Both the position numbers and the translations under genes were made by a program. From NCBI RefSeq assembly GCF_003053745.1, contig NZ_QAYE01000004.1, positions 303,493 through 367,492 on the forward strand: a DNA stretch of 64,000 nt. The letters are read 5' to 3'. The notes beneath the pieces are model-generated. The model was not told the DNA's origin. It did no database searches and saw only the letters and a list, made by a program, of their open reading frames with translations. Below are positions 21,595 to 30,460 of the stretch, piece after piece (the stretch's first letter is position 1; every line of letters starts with the position of its first letter). Source of the stretch: Sphingomonas faeni (GTDB lineage Bacteria; Pseudomonadota; Alphaproteobacteria; Sphingomonadales; Sphingomonadaceae).

Positions 21595-21650
21595 TGTTTC
21601 CCCGCGAAGGCGGGGATCCAGACTGGGCTCCCACCTTCGCGGAAGAACAA
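21595..21650. repeat. Intergenic palindromic repeat, type A
   Basis: Same layout as 491-549, with one changed base in the right arm (CCACCTTCGCGG). It has no stop codon in the helicase frame, which makes that frame look longer than the gene. Confidence 0.85.
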
Positions 21651-21696
21651 GCAGCGAGAGGTTGCCCTTTCGTTCTCACTGCAGCAAGGTCTCGCG

Positions 21697-24396
21697 GTGC
21701 TTCGCTATCCCGCCCTCCACGCCAGCCACGCCGGCATTTGGATCGCGAACGCCGACGGCGCGCGTCCGATCGGACGGGGTGAGGCGATCCGGATCGCGGC
21801 CGATACGCCGGTCATCATGCTCAATGCGCCGTTGGTCGGGCAACGACTCGGGTATCCCGATCTGTCGGGGCTCGATCTGCTCGAACTCTATGCGTTCCTT
21901 CGCCCCGCGCAGTTCGCGGTGCCGACGCCGAAGGGGATCGCGCGGGTCACCGGGCTCGACGTGCCGACCGAGGATGCGGAGGTTGCGCCGTTCCTGCTGC
22001 GCGCGGCGGAGGCGATGCTGGCGCTGACCGATGGCGACTGGCCCGAGCGTGAGGGCGCATGGACTGCCGCGCAATCGCTGTTTCGCCTGCGCTGGCCGTG
22101 GGCGCCGGTCGTCGCCGAGCGGCTGAAGAAGCCGGCGGTCAACGAACGCTGGCTGTTCTCGTCGCTCCCCGAATGGGAGGAGCACGCGCCGCGACCTGCC
22201 CCGCGTACCGTCACGATCGAGCCCGGAGACGCCGAAGCGCGACTCGTCGACCTCACCGGGCACGGCGCCGAGGAACGCCCCGGCCAGCGCGCCTATGCCG
22301 GGGCCGCCACCGCCGCGTTCGCGCCGCGGGCGATGCGCGACACACCCAATCTGGTGCTCGCCGAAGCGGGGACCGGGATCGGCAAGACGCTCGGTTATCT
22401 CGCCCCCGCGTCGCTCTGGGCGGAGAAGGCCGGCGGCGCGGTGTGGATCTCGACCTACACCAAGACGCTGCAACGTCAGTTGGGACAGGAAACCGCTCGC
22501 CTGTATCCCGACGCCGAAATCCGGAAGGCCAAGGTCGTCACGCGGAAAGGCCGCGAGAATTATCTCTGCCTACTGAACCTGGAGGACGCGCTGCAAGGCG
22601 GGTTCGCGGGGCGTGCGGCGATCCTCGCGCACCTCGTCGCGCGCTGGGCGGCTTATAGCGCGGACGGCGACATGGTCGGTGGCGACCTCCCCGGCTGGCT
22701 GCCGACGCTGTTCCGCCGCAACGGCTCGACCGCGCTGACCGACCGGCGCGGCGAGTGCGTGTATGCCGGCTGCCCGCACTACCGGAAATGCTTCATTGAG
22801 CGCGCCGCCCGCGCCTCGTCCGACGCCGACATCGTCATCGCCAACCACGCGCTGGTGATGGTCAACGCCGCAAGAGGGCGCGAGCTCGCCACCCGGCCGA
22901 CGCGCTACGTTTTCGACGAGGGCCATCACATCTTCGATGCGGCCGATTCGATGTTCGCGACCGCGCTGACCGGCGCCGAGACGATCGAACTCCGTCGCTG
23001 GATCCTCGGCCCCGAATCGAGCGGTCGCGGTCGGCGGCGGGGCCTCGCCGCACGGCTGTCCGATCTCGCCAGCTACGACGAACAGGGCGCGCGGGCGATC
23101 AGCGACGCGGTGACCGCGGCCGGGGCGTTGGCGTCCGATGGTTGGCTGCAACGTCTCGGCGAAGGCGCGCCGTTCGGGCCGATCGAGACACTGCTCGCCG
23201 CCGTCCGCGGGCTAACCTACGCGCGAGCCGAGCAACCGGGTGACGCAGGCTACGGCCTGGAGACCGAACTCGCCGAACCCGATGCGACGCTGATCGAGGC
23301 CGCTGCGCCCGCCGCCGCCGCGCTCGACGCACTCGTCCGCCCGCTCGTGACGCTGGGCCGTCGCCTCGAAGCGGTGCTCGCCGAAGCGCCCGACTGGATG
23401 GACGCGCCCGCCCGAGCCCGAGTCGAAGGCGCGATCGCCTCGATCGGCTGGCGCGCGGAGACGGTGGCGTCGTGGCTGTCGCTGCTCGCGCGCGTCGGCG
23501 GGCCCGTCGATGGCGATTTCGTCGACTGGCTCGCGGTCGACCGGATCGAGGGGCGCGAGTTCGATATCGGGCTGCATCGCCACTGGCTCGATCCGACGCG
23601 ACCGTTCGCCGAGATCGTCCTGAAGCCTGCGCACGGGGCGCTCGTCACCTCGGCGACGCTGACCGGCGGCGGCGATTGGGAAGTCGCCGAAGCTCGCACC
23701 GGTGCGCCGCATTTGCTGCGCCCCGCCGCCCGGTTCGAGGCGAAGAGCCCGTTCGACTATACCCGACAGGCCGAAGTCCTGATCGTCACCGACGTGAAGC
23801 GTGGCGATGTCGGTGCGCTCGCCAACGCCTATGCGCAGCTGATCGTGGCCAGCCGCGGCGGGACGCTCGGGCTGTTCACGGCGATCCGACGACTGCGCGG
23901 CGTGCATGGCCGCATCGCCGATCGACTCGCGCGCGAAGGCCTGCCGCTCCACGCGCAGCACGTCGATCCGATCGATACCGGCACCTTGGTCGACATTTTC
24001 CGCGACGATCCGGGCGCGTCGCTGCTGGGCACCGATGCACTGCGCGATGGTGTCGACGTTCCTGGCGAATCGCTGCGGCTGGTCGTGATGGAGGGCGTGC
24101 CTTGGGCTAAACCGTCCGTTCTGCACGCCGCACGCAGGCTCGCGGGCGGCGGTTCGGCGTATGACGACCGGCTGGTCCGAGCGCGTTTGGCGCAGGCGTT
24201 CGGGCGGCTGATCCGGCGTGCTGATGACTCCGGCGTGTTCGTAATGCTGTCCGCTGCGATGCCGTCGCGGCTACTCAGCGCGTTCCCACCGGGCGTGCCG
24301 ATCGCGCGCGTCACGCTCGAAGAAGCGGTGGCCCGAGTCGCAAGTCGGCTTTCCTCGCGAGCGCCGGTAGGGCATGAAAGCCGCGAACCGGCTTGA
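21697..24396 (+). CDS. ATP-dependent DNA helicase, DinG/XPD type with iron-sulfur cluster
   Basis: The protein (899 residues from the GTG at 21697) is a superfamily 2 helicase. Walker A is EAGTGIGKTL near residue 223-232, the DEAH-type box is DEGH near 406, and a cysteine (NYLCLL, near 290) with the later CVYAGCPHYRKC group near 354-365 fits the four-cysteine FeS site of XPD/DinG helicases. The C-terminal half has GLFTAIRRLRG, LLGTDALRDGVDVPGE and QAFGRLIRR, helicase motifs Ia-VI equivalents. Upstream in-frame sequence is palindromic repeat, so I prefer the GTG start. A SixA-like gene follows after 8 bp. Confidence 0.88.
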   Translation: MLRYPALHASHAGIWIANADGARPIGRGEAIRIAADTPVIMLNAPLVGQRLGYPDLSGLDLLELYAFLRPAQFAVPTPKGIARVTGLDVPTEDAEVAPFLLRAAEAMLALTDGDWPEREGAWTAAQSLFRLRWPWAPVVAERLKKPAVNERWLFSSLPEWEEHAPRPAPRTVTIEPGDAEARLVDLTGHGAEERPGQRAYAGAATAAFAPRAMRDTPNLVLAEAGTGIGKTLGYLAPASLWAEKAGGAVWISTYTKTLQRQLGQETARLYPDAEIRKAKVVTRKGRENYLCLLNLEDALQGGFAGRAAILAHLVARWAAYSADGDMVGGDLPGWLPTLFRRNGSTALTDRRGECVYAGCPHYRKCFIERAARASSDADIVIANHALVMVNAARGRELATRPTRYVFDEGHHIFDAADSMFATALTGAETIELRRWILGPESSGRGRRRGLAARLSDLASYDEQGARAISDAVTAAGALASDGWLQRLGEGAPFGPIETLLAAVRGLTYARAEQPGDAGYGLETELAEPDATLIEAAAPAAAALDALVRPLVTLGRRLEAVLAEAPDWMDAPARARVEGAIASIGWRAETVASWLSLLARVGGPVDGDFVDWLAVDRIEGREFDIGLHRHWLDPTRPFAEIVLKPAHGALVTSATLTGGGDWEVAEARTGAPHLLRPAARFEAKSPFDYTRQAEVLIVTDVKRGDVGALANAYAQLIVASRGGTLGLFTAIRRLRGVHGRIADRLAREGLPLHAQHVDPIDTGTLVDIFRDDPGASLLGTDALRDGVDVPGESLRLVVMEGVPWAKPSVLHAARRLAGGGSAYDDRLVRARLAQAFGRLIRRADDSGVFVMLSAAMPSRLLSAFPPGVPIARVTLEEAVARVASRLSSRAPVGHESREPA

Positions 24397-24404
24397 GGAT
24401 TGCC

Positions 24405-24941
24405 ATGAAGACGTTGACGCTGTTGCGCCACGCCAAGTCCGGCTGGGACGATCCGGTCGCGCGCGATTTCGACCGCCCGCTCAACGCCAAGGGCAAGCGT
24501 GCCGCGGCGATGGTCGGCCGCCACATGCGGTCGCTTGGGCTCGCTTTCGATCATGCGATCGCGTCGCCGGCGGTGCGGGTTTCGGAGACTTTGGAACAGA
24601 TCGAATCGGGCTATGGCCGGACGATCGCGCCGGACCTGGATCGGCGGGTGTACCTAGCGTCTGCGGCGACGTTGCTCGACGTGATGCACGGATTTCCGGC
24701 CGAGGCGGAAAGTGCGCTGATGATCGGGCACAATCCTGGGTTGGAGGATCTGGTACTGATGCTGGTCGCGGATGGGGCCGATCCGTTGCGCGATGCGGTC
24801 GAGGAGAAATATCCGACGGCCAGTATTGCGGAGCTTCAGTTCGAGGGGGAGTGGGGCGATGTTGCGGCGGGTACGGCGCGCCTGACCCGCTTCATCCGCC
24901 CACGCGATCTCGATCCTACTTTAGGCCCCGACGCGGACTAA
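24405..24941 (+). CDS. Histidine phosphatase family protein (SixA-like)
   Basis: The 178-residue product starts MKTLTLLRHAKSGWDD, the RHA-K-S form of the phosphohistidine pocket found in SixA-type phosphatases, and carries the second histidine in MIGHNPGLEDL near residue 107. SixA removes phosphate from histidine phosphotransfer proteins, but the target here is unknown. A GAGG precedes the ATG, and the 8-bp gap to the helicase suggests one operon. Confidence 0.9.
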   Translation: MKTLTLLRHAKSGWDDPVARDFDRPLNAKGKRAAAMVGRHMRSLGLAFDHAIASPAVRVSETLEQIESGYGRTIAPDLDRRVYLASAATLLDVMHGFPAEAESALMIGHNPGLEDLVLMLVADGADPLRDAVEEKYPTASIAELQFEGEWGDVAAGTARLTRFIRPRDLDPTLGPDAD

Positions 24942-24987
24942 ACCATGTTCCCGGGAGAACAAGGAGGCCGAGGTTGCCCCAAACACG

Positions 24988-25096
24988 CACCACCCCCGGC
25001 GAAGGCCGGGGCCCAATTGGAGAGGTGGTTGTAACGGCGGACCGCCCTACCTCACTATCGGCCCCCAATTGGGCCCCGGCCTTCGCCGGGGTGGTG
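24988..25096. repeat. Intergenic palindromic repeat, type B
   Basis: The outer arms CACCACCCCCGGCGAAGGCC and complement surround inner GGGGCCCAATTGG words. It lies between the convergent ends of the SixA-like and DUF177 genes. Confidence 0.9.
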
Positions 25097-25145
25097 CAAA
25101 TCTTTGGTAAACTAATCTCGAACGAGCCTGAGACCGCGGTACCGT

Positions 25146-25670
25146 TCAGCTCTTCCCCGCCATCCTCGCCTTCAAATCCGAGAACGCATTCGCCGGCCGG
25201 AACTCGTCCTCGCTAATGACCCCCGCCGCCGCCAGCGCCGCCGCCGCATTCGGCCCTCGCGGGAATGGGTCGATCGCCAGCGCCAGTGTATCCGCCGCAG
25301 CTTCGCCAAGGTCGATCGTGCCGCCCTCGATCGCTACCGTGTCCAGCGCGTCGTCGGACAGTTCGACCTCGTTGCCCTCGGACACCAACTGCGCGACGAA
25401 CAACAGCGCGACTGGCTCATCGATCTTCGTGTTGAGCGGCTCGTCGGTCACCGAACATGCCTGCACAGCAGCCCCGGTCACGCGGCCCTTTACGACGATG
25501 CCGCTGTCGGTCCGCTTGATCCCCAATCGCGCGTCGAGTCGCGTGATCGAGAGCAGCGCGAACCGCTTTGCCAGCGCCGCGCGCTCGTCCTCGGTCGCGG
25601 CGATGTCGACGATCCGCTCGCGCTCGCCGATCGTGTCGAGGCGTTCGGGGCGGCTGAACTCGGGCTTCAC
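25146..25670 (-). CDS. DUF177 (YceD) family protein
   Basis: The 174-residue protein has the DUF177 core: VTGAAVQACSVTDEPLNTKIDEPVALLFV in the middle and the acidic EGGTIDLGEAAADTLALAIDPFPR segment, ending RMAGKS. YceD-type proteins are linked to 23S rRNA and large-subunit biogenesis, and in many bacteria the gene precedes rpmF and plsX; neither is here. Translation starts at a GTG overlapping the stop of the upstream chaperone gene by four bases. Confidence 0.85.
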   Translation of the reverse strand: MKPEFSRPERLDTIGERERIVDIAATEDERAALAKRFALLSITRLDARLGIKRTDSGIVVKGRVTGAAVQACSVTDEPLNTKIDEPVALLFVAQLVSEGNEVELSDDALDTVAIEGGTIDLGEAAADTLALAIDPFPRGPNAAAALAAAGVISEDEFRPANAFSDLKARMAGKS

Positions 25671-26173
25671 GGCAATTCTCCAGATAACAGATTTGGTAGT
25701 GGCGTCGCAGCCAGCCCCGCATGAAAGGCCATCACCGACTCGCGGACGTGAGTCAGCGCGGCATCGTCCGGCCCGGCGCCCCGGTACAGGTTGCGCACCA
25801 ACGCCGGCGCGATATCGCCCGCCGCCAGCCCGTCGCGGTAGGCACCAAGCCGCCCGCCAAGCATGCTCATCATCTTGCCGATATGCTTGCCGACGATGAT
25901 GTCGCCGATCCCGATCTCGCGGAGCTGCCCGTCCATATCGTCGACGAAGCGTTCGGCCAGACGCGCCGCGGGTTCGCCGCCAGCGGGCTCCGTCTCGAGC
26001 CGCAGCATGACGATCGCCAGCAACGTCGCGATCATGTCGAACCGGCCGTCGACCGTGTCCGGCACCGCGCCCTCCCTGTACCAATGTTCCGCGCGGGCAC
26101 GGCCGATGACAGCGTTGTACAGCGGCAGCGCCTCGTCGGGCTTCTCGCCGAGCAGTCTTCCCAACCAGCTCAA
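25667..26173 (-). CDS. Ubiquinol-cytochrome c chaperone family protein
   Basis: The 168-residue protein matches the CBP3/UQCC1 chaperone family: LYNAVIGRARAEHWYREG near the N-terminus, VDGRFDMIATLLAIVMLRLE, and GDIIVGKHIGKMMSMLGGRLGAYRDGL. In mitochondria the homologue helps cytochrome b assembly of the bc1 complex; the same role in the inner membrane is likely here. It is coupled by a GTGA overlap to DUF177, a pairing seen in other alphaproteobacteria. Confidence 0.88.
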   Translation of the reverse strand: MSWLGRLLGEKPDEALPLYNAVIGRARAEHWYREGAVPDTVDGRFDMIATLLAIVMLRLETEPAGGEPAARLAERFVDDMDGQLREIGIGDIIVGKHIGKMMSMLGGRLGAYRDGLAAGDIAPALVRNLYRGAGPDDAALTHVRESVMAFHAGLAATPLPNLLSGELP

Positions 26174-26307
26174 AATCTATCGTCCTCAACACGAAGCCGC
26201 GCTTCGGCTTGTTTGCCCGCGCATCCTCGCATATCGAGGCGATCGGCGGCCGATGCAATCGCGTGGGACCCGTCACGTGTTTTCGCGTGCCCCGGTTGGG
26301 AGTTTAT

Positions 26308-26814
26308 ATGAGCGTGTTTTCCGCCCGTACGGGTCTCGCCGCCGCACTTGCGGTCGCCGCACTGGCCAGTGGGGGCTGCACCCAGCTGCGGTCGCACCAA
26401 GGCTATGTGGTCGATACCGACCTCGTCAACTCGGTCCAGCCGGGCGTCGACAATCGCCAATCGGTGCTCGCCACGCTCGGCAAGCCGACGCTCGCCGGCC
26501 AGTTCGACCAGGGCGACTGGTATTATCTTGCGCGCGACAGCCGCAACCTCGCGTTCCGCAACCCGCGCGCGAACGCGCAGATCACGTTGCAGATCAGCTT
26601 CGACCAGAGGGGCACCGTCACCGCGATCCGTCGCGGCGGGCTCGATCAGGTCGCGTCGATCGCACCCTATGGCAAGAAGACGCCGACGCTCGGTCGCGAG
26701 CGCGGCTTCTTCCAGGATCTGTTCGGTAACATCGGCACGGTCGGCGCCGCGGGTGCTGGCGGCGGCGGTGGCGGCGGTAGCAACACCGGCGGCGGCGGTC
26801 GAAATCGACCATAG
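26308..26814 (+). CDS. bamE: Outer membrane protein assembly factor BamE
   Basis: The 168-residue lipoprotein has a lipobox at the end of its signal peptide (ALASGGC, cysteine near residue 23) and the SmpA/OmlA domain: GVDNRQSVLATLGKPTLAGQFDQGDWYYLA and FDQRGTVTAI. BamE stabilises the BAM complex that inserts beta-barrel proteins. The C-terminus ends in an unusual low-complexity glycine stretch. It is divergent from the bc1 chaperone gene. Confidence 0.9.
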   Translation: MSVFSARTGLAAALAVAALASGGCTQLRSHQGYVVDTDLVNSVQPGVDNRQSVLATLGKPTLAGQFDQGDWYYLARDSRNLAFRNPRANAQITLQISFDQRGTVTAIRRGGLDQVASIAPYGKKTPTLGRERGFFQDLFGNIGTVGAAGAGGGGGGGSNTGGGGRNRP

Positions 26815-27062
26815 CCGGTCGGTCTGAAGGGTAAGCACAAAGTCGGTTAGGCCGCACCGCGTGCTACGCAGCGGTGCGGCCGGGCCGGGCATCATCGGCG
26901 CCGATCCCGAAAGGGGGGAAAGGGATCATCGTCGTAACGCACGTTCGACGCGATGGTTCGCCGTGTCAGGCCGTAATTCGCGAAAACGACAAACATCCGT
27001 TCTCGATAAGACTATATCCGTTACGACGGTGACTTGCGGTACCCTTGATTCGGGGGTGTGGC

Positions 27063-28505
27063 TTGGGCGAGTCGCTGTGGATCATCGACGCGTCCGCGCG
27101 AGAGATGCTGCTGTTTGCGGGCGTCGGACTGCTACTCGGTGGTATCGATGATCTGCTGGTCGATCTGGTCTATATTGGTCACCGGATCAGGCATGGCGGC
27201 CGGGCTCGCCTGACTCTTGCCACTTTGCCATTACCACGCACCGCCGGACGGATCGCAGTGTTCGTCGCGGCGTGGGACGAGGTCGCGGTGATCGGCGGGA
27301 TGCTGACGACCGCGCTCGATCGCTACGACCACGATAATTACCGCATCTATGTCGGCGCCTATCCGAACGACCGGGGGACTATCGATGCAATTGCCGCGGT
27401 CGCCGAGCGCGACTCGCGGATCCGGCTCGTGATCGGGCTACGAGACGGGCCGACGACCAAGGCCGACTGCCTCAACACCCTGTGGCATGCGCTGTGTCGC
27501 GACGATCTGCGAGACGGGGGCGAGGTGGCTCTGCCGACCAAGGCCGTCGTAATTCATGATGCAGAAGACGTGGTGCATGCGCAGGAGTTGCGTGTCTTCG
27601 ACAGTCTGATCGAGCAGTATGACGTCATCCAGCTTCCCGTCCTGCCGCTGGTCCACCGCGGTGCGCGGCTGGTGTCGGGACACTATGCCGACGAGTTCGC
27701 CGAATCCCATGCCAAGCAGATCGTCGTCCGGACGGCATTGGGCGCAGCGATGCCGCTCGCGGGCACGGGCTGTGCGATCGCACCCGCCGTCCTTGCGACG
27801 ATTGCGCAGGCACGGGGCGGCGATCCGTTCGACGCCACCAGCCTGACCGAGGATTACGAGCTGGGCTTGCGACTCGCAGAGCTAGGCGCTCGCGGCATTT
27901 TCGCGCGCGTTGCGGCGGACGATGCCGGGACGGTGGTCGCGGTACGCGCGTATTTCCCGTGTACGCTCGGCGGCTCGGTGCGCCAGAAGACGCGGTGGAT
28001 GATGGGTATTGCGCTGGCGGGCTGGGATCGTACCGGCTGGGGACAGCCCTGCGCGGTCGCCGATCACTGGATGCGAATGCGCGATCGACGCGCGCCGTTG
28101 GCGGTCGTGATCCTAGCGGTCGGCTATCTTGCGGTGCCGATATGGGTGTTCTCGCTGCTGGCGCATGGCCAAGCCGGCGGGGCGTCGCCCTACGCGAACG
28201 GCGCCTACCCGATCGCCTTCTGGCTGCTCGTCGCCAATGGCGCCTTGCTGGCGTGGCGGTTGATCGTGCGGATGATATTCACGGGACGCAGTTATGGCAT
28301 GCGCGAGGCGATCTGGGCGCTGCCGCGATTCCTAGTCGGCAACCTCGTCTCGCTGATCGCCGCACCGCGCGCGTTGATCGTCTATATCGGCATGCTGCGG
28401 GGTGCCGCGCCGGTCTGGGACAAGACGCGGCATGAGTTTCCGGACCTGCCGCCCGACGATGTCGTCACCGCCAACGATTCGGGCCTCGCCGCCGCCGCAC
28501 GATGA
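27063..28505 (+). CDS. NfrB-like membrane glycosyltransferase
   Basis: This protein of about 480 residues has the family 2 glycosyltransferase fold: AAWDEVAVIGGML, the D-x-D-type HDAEDVV near residue 160, TEDYELGLRL, and RQKTRWMMG (the Q-x-x-R-W equivalent), with membrane segments at the N-terminus and three near the C-terminus. It resembles E. coli NfrB, which works with NfrA at the cell surface, but lacks the C-terminal c-di-GMP-binding domain of NfrB. The start is uncertain (TTG at 27063 or 27045). The stop overlaps the next gene (ATGA). Confidence 0.82.
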   Translation: MGESLWIIDASAREMLLFAGVGLLLGGIDDLLVDLVYIGHRIRHGGRARLTLATLPLPRTAGRIAVFVAAWDEVAVIGGMLTTALDRYDHDNYRIYVGAYPNDRGTIDAIAAVAERDSRIRLVIGLRDGPTTKADCLNTLWHALCRDDLRDGGEVALPTKAVVIHDAEDVVHAQELRVFDSLIEQYDVIQLPVLPLVHRGARLVSGHYADEFAESHAKQIVVRTALGAAMPLAGTGCAIAPAVLATIAQARGGDPFDATSLTEDYELGLRLAELGARGIFARVAADDAGTVVAVRAYFPCTLGGSVRQKTRWMMGIALAGWDRTGWGQPCAVADHWMRMRDRRAPLAVVILAVGYLAVPIWVFSLLAHGQAGGASPYANGAYPIAFWLLVANGALLAWRLIVRMIFTGRSYGMREAIWALPRFLVGNLVSLIAAPRALIVYIGMLRGAAPVWDKTRHEFPDLPPDDVVTANDSGLAAAAR

Positions 28506-29497
28506 GTGTCGGGCGCCCGCTGCGCTTTCTCGCATTGGCATTAGGCGGATGGGTAATGGTCCGCGTCGCGTTGTTGTTGCCGGAGGTCGCCTCGCTTCCA
28601 CCGTCGGACATGATCCCACGGGTGATCGAAGTACTAGTGCCGAGAGTTGCCGCAGCAGTTTTCGCGGGACAGCGCGTGCCGCCGCGCGTTGCGATCGTCC
28701 CATACGGTGTTGTCGTACCGACGATGGTCTCCAAGCCGCGACCATGGCAAGCATCAACAGCTATGCCGCCGGTGTCAGTACCGCGACATCTTCCCGATTT
28801 ACCAGCCGTCGCAGAGCCTCGGACATACCTCATTCCGTCGCCGGTAGCACCGCCCATGGTCGCCAACGGGCCAGATCGTCTCACCGGAAGCGCATGGCTG
28901 CTCGCGCGTGGCGGTCCCGCCGGTACGGTGTCGGGCGGGCAGCTCGGCGCGTCGCAGGGTGGTTTGCGACTGGCCTACGCGCTCGGTAGCCGTCGCAAGG
29001 TCGCGCTGGTGGCACGCGTCGCCACGCCGCTCAAAGGTGCCGGACGGGAGGCCGCACTCGGGATCGAATGGCAACCGACGCGGCTACCGATCCGCCTCGT
29101 CGCCGAGCAGCGGTTCGCACTCGATGGCGGCCGTGGCGGACCGACGGTGGGCGTCATCGCCGGCTACGGTCCCGCCAAGGTCGCGCCGGGTATCCGCCTG
29201 GAAGCGTACGGCCAGGCCGGCGGGATTGCGCGTGACGGGATCGAAGGTTTCGTCGACGCCTCCGCACGACTCACGCATCCACTAGGAAAGCTTGCCGGCG
29301 CGACCATAGACATCGGCATCGGCGCCTGGGGAAGTGCACAACGCGACGCCGAACGCTTCGATATCGGGCCTTCGATCGTCGCCGCGCTGCCAGTCGCGCG
29401 CAAGACGATCCGCCTGACACTCGACTGGCGCGAACGCATCGCCGGTGGCGCGCGTCCGGGCTCCGGACCGGCCCTGTCGATCGGTAGCGACTTCTAA
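28502..29497 (+). CDS. Putative outer-membrane partner of the NfrB-like enzyme (NfrA C-terminal-like)
   Basis: The 331-residue product has a hydrophobic N-terminal segment (about 7-27), a proline-rich linker up to residue 125, and a C-terminal region of alternating hydrophobic residues (LTGSAWLLARGG, IRLVAEQRFAL, GGLRLAYALGS) ending in GPALSIGSDF, which looks like outer-membrane beta strands. The C-terminal part resembles the last domain of NfrA. It is translationally coupled to the glycosyltransferase, so it is probably the exit pore of an exported polysaccharide. The function is inferred from context. Confidence 0.65.
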   Translation: MSVGRPLRFLALALGGWVMVRVALLLPEVASLPPSDMIPRVIEVLVPRVAAAVFAGQRVPPRVAIVPYGVVVPTMVSKPRPWQASTAMPPVSVPRHLPDLPAVAEPRTYLIPSPVAPPMVANGPDRLTGSAWLLARGGPAGTVSGGQLGASQGGLRLAYALGSRRKVALVARVATPLKGAGREAALGIEWQPTRLPIRLVAEQRFALDGGRGGPTVGVIAGYGPAKVAPGIRLEAYGQAGGIARDGIEGFVDASARLTHPLGKLAGATIDIGIGAWGSAQRDAERFDIGPSIVAALPVARKTIRLTLDWRERIAGGARPGSGPALSIGSDF

Positions 29498-29545
29498 GCG
29501 GTCGAGCCTAGCCCCGCCCGCGCAATCCGGTGTAACGCAGCCGTC

Positions 29546-30460
29546 GTGGATCTGTATCTTCCCGTCGCGAACCTGTCGGTCAACGCGCTCGTCATCATCC
29601 TGCTCGGCGGGGGAGTCGGACTGTTGTCGGGAATGTTCGGCGTCGGCGGCGGCTTCCTGACGACACCGCTACTGATCGTCTACGGCATTCCGCCGACGGT
29701 TGCCGCAGCCTCGTCCGCGAGCCAGGTAACCGGCGCCAGCGTTTCCGGCGTGTTCGCGCATTTCAGGCGCAAGGGCGTCGATACCAAGATGGGCGGGGTG
29801 CTCGTCGCAGGTGGCATCCTCGGCTCGTTCTTCGGGGCATGGCTGTTCCGGCTGCTCCAGCAAAGCGGCCAGATCGATACCGTGATCGCGATCGTCTACG
29901 TGATCATGCTCGGCTCGATCGGTGGCCTGATGGCGAAGGAATCGATCGGCACGATCGGCCGCGCGCGGACCGGGCGGCCTCCGAAGGCACGTAAACGCCG
30001 CCATCACCCGCTCGTCGCTGCGCTCCCGCTCAGGACGCGCTTTTACGCGTCGGGGCTCTACATCTCGCCGCTCGCGCCGCTGTTGCTGGGGTTCTTCACC
30101 GGCATCCTGACGATCCTGCTTGGCATCGGCGGTGGCTTCATCCTCGTCCCAGCGATGATCTACCTGCTCGGCATGGCGACGTCGGTGGTGGTCGGCACGT
30201 CGCTGTTCCAGACGCTGTTCGTGACTGCGGTCGCAACGATGGTCCACGCAACCACCACCAAGGCCGTCGACATCGTGCTGGCGGCGCTGCTCCTGCTCGG
30301 CTCGGTCGTAGGGGCCCAGGTCGGCGCGCGGTTCGCGACCAAGTTCCGCCCCGAATATCTTCGCCTCGGACTTGCGGTCATGGTGCTGCTAGTCGGCGCG
30401 CGTATCCTGCTCGGACTTGTCTGGCGCCCCGAGGAGATCTTCTCGGTCACGCTGTCGTGA
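29546..30460 (+). CDS. TSUP family transporter (TauE/SafE sulfite exporter family)
   Basis: The 304-residue protein has two sets of membrane helices, each opened by a glycine-rich signature: GGGVGLLSGMFGVGGGFLTTPLL near residue 20-42 and GFFTGILTILLGIGGGFILVP in the second half, typical of the TauE/SafE family. Substrates of the family include sulfite and sulfonate-derived anions. It starts at a GTG (29546), and its stop overlaps the start of the TIGR02186 gene. The position 50 bp after the NfrA-like gene suggests a possible shared transcript. Confidence 0.88.
   Translation: MDLYLPVANLSVNALVIILLGGGVGLLSGMFGVGGGFLTTPLLIVYGIPPTVAAASSASQVTGASVSGVFAHFRRKGVDTKMGGVLVAGGILGSFFGAWLFRLLQQSGQIDTVIAIVYVIMLGSIGGLMAKESIGTIGRARTGRPPKARKRRHHPLVAALPLRTRFYASGLYISPLAPLLLGFFTGILTILLGIGGGFILVPAMIYLLGMATSVVVGTSLFQTLFVTAVATMVHATTTKAVDIVLAALLLLGSVVGAQVGARFATKFRPEYLRLGLAVMVLLVGARILLGLVWRPEEIFSVTLS

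Noticed and set aside
25671..26276. N-terminal extension of the DUF177 frame
   Set aside because: The extension runs through the bc1 chaperone gene in another frame. The GTG at 25670 overlapping the chaperone stop is the natural start.
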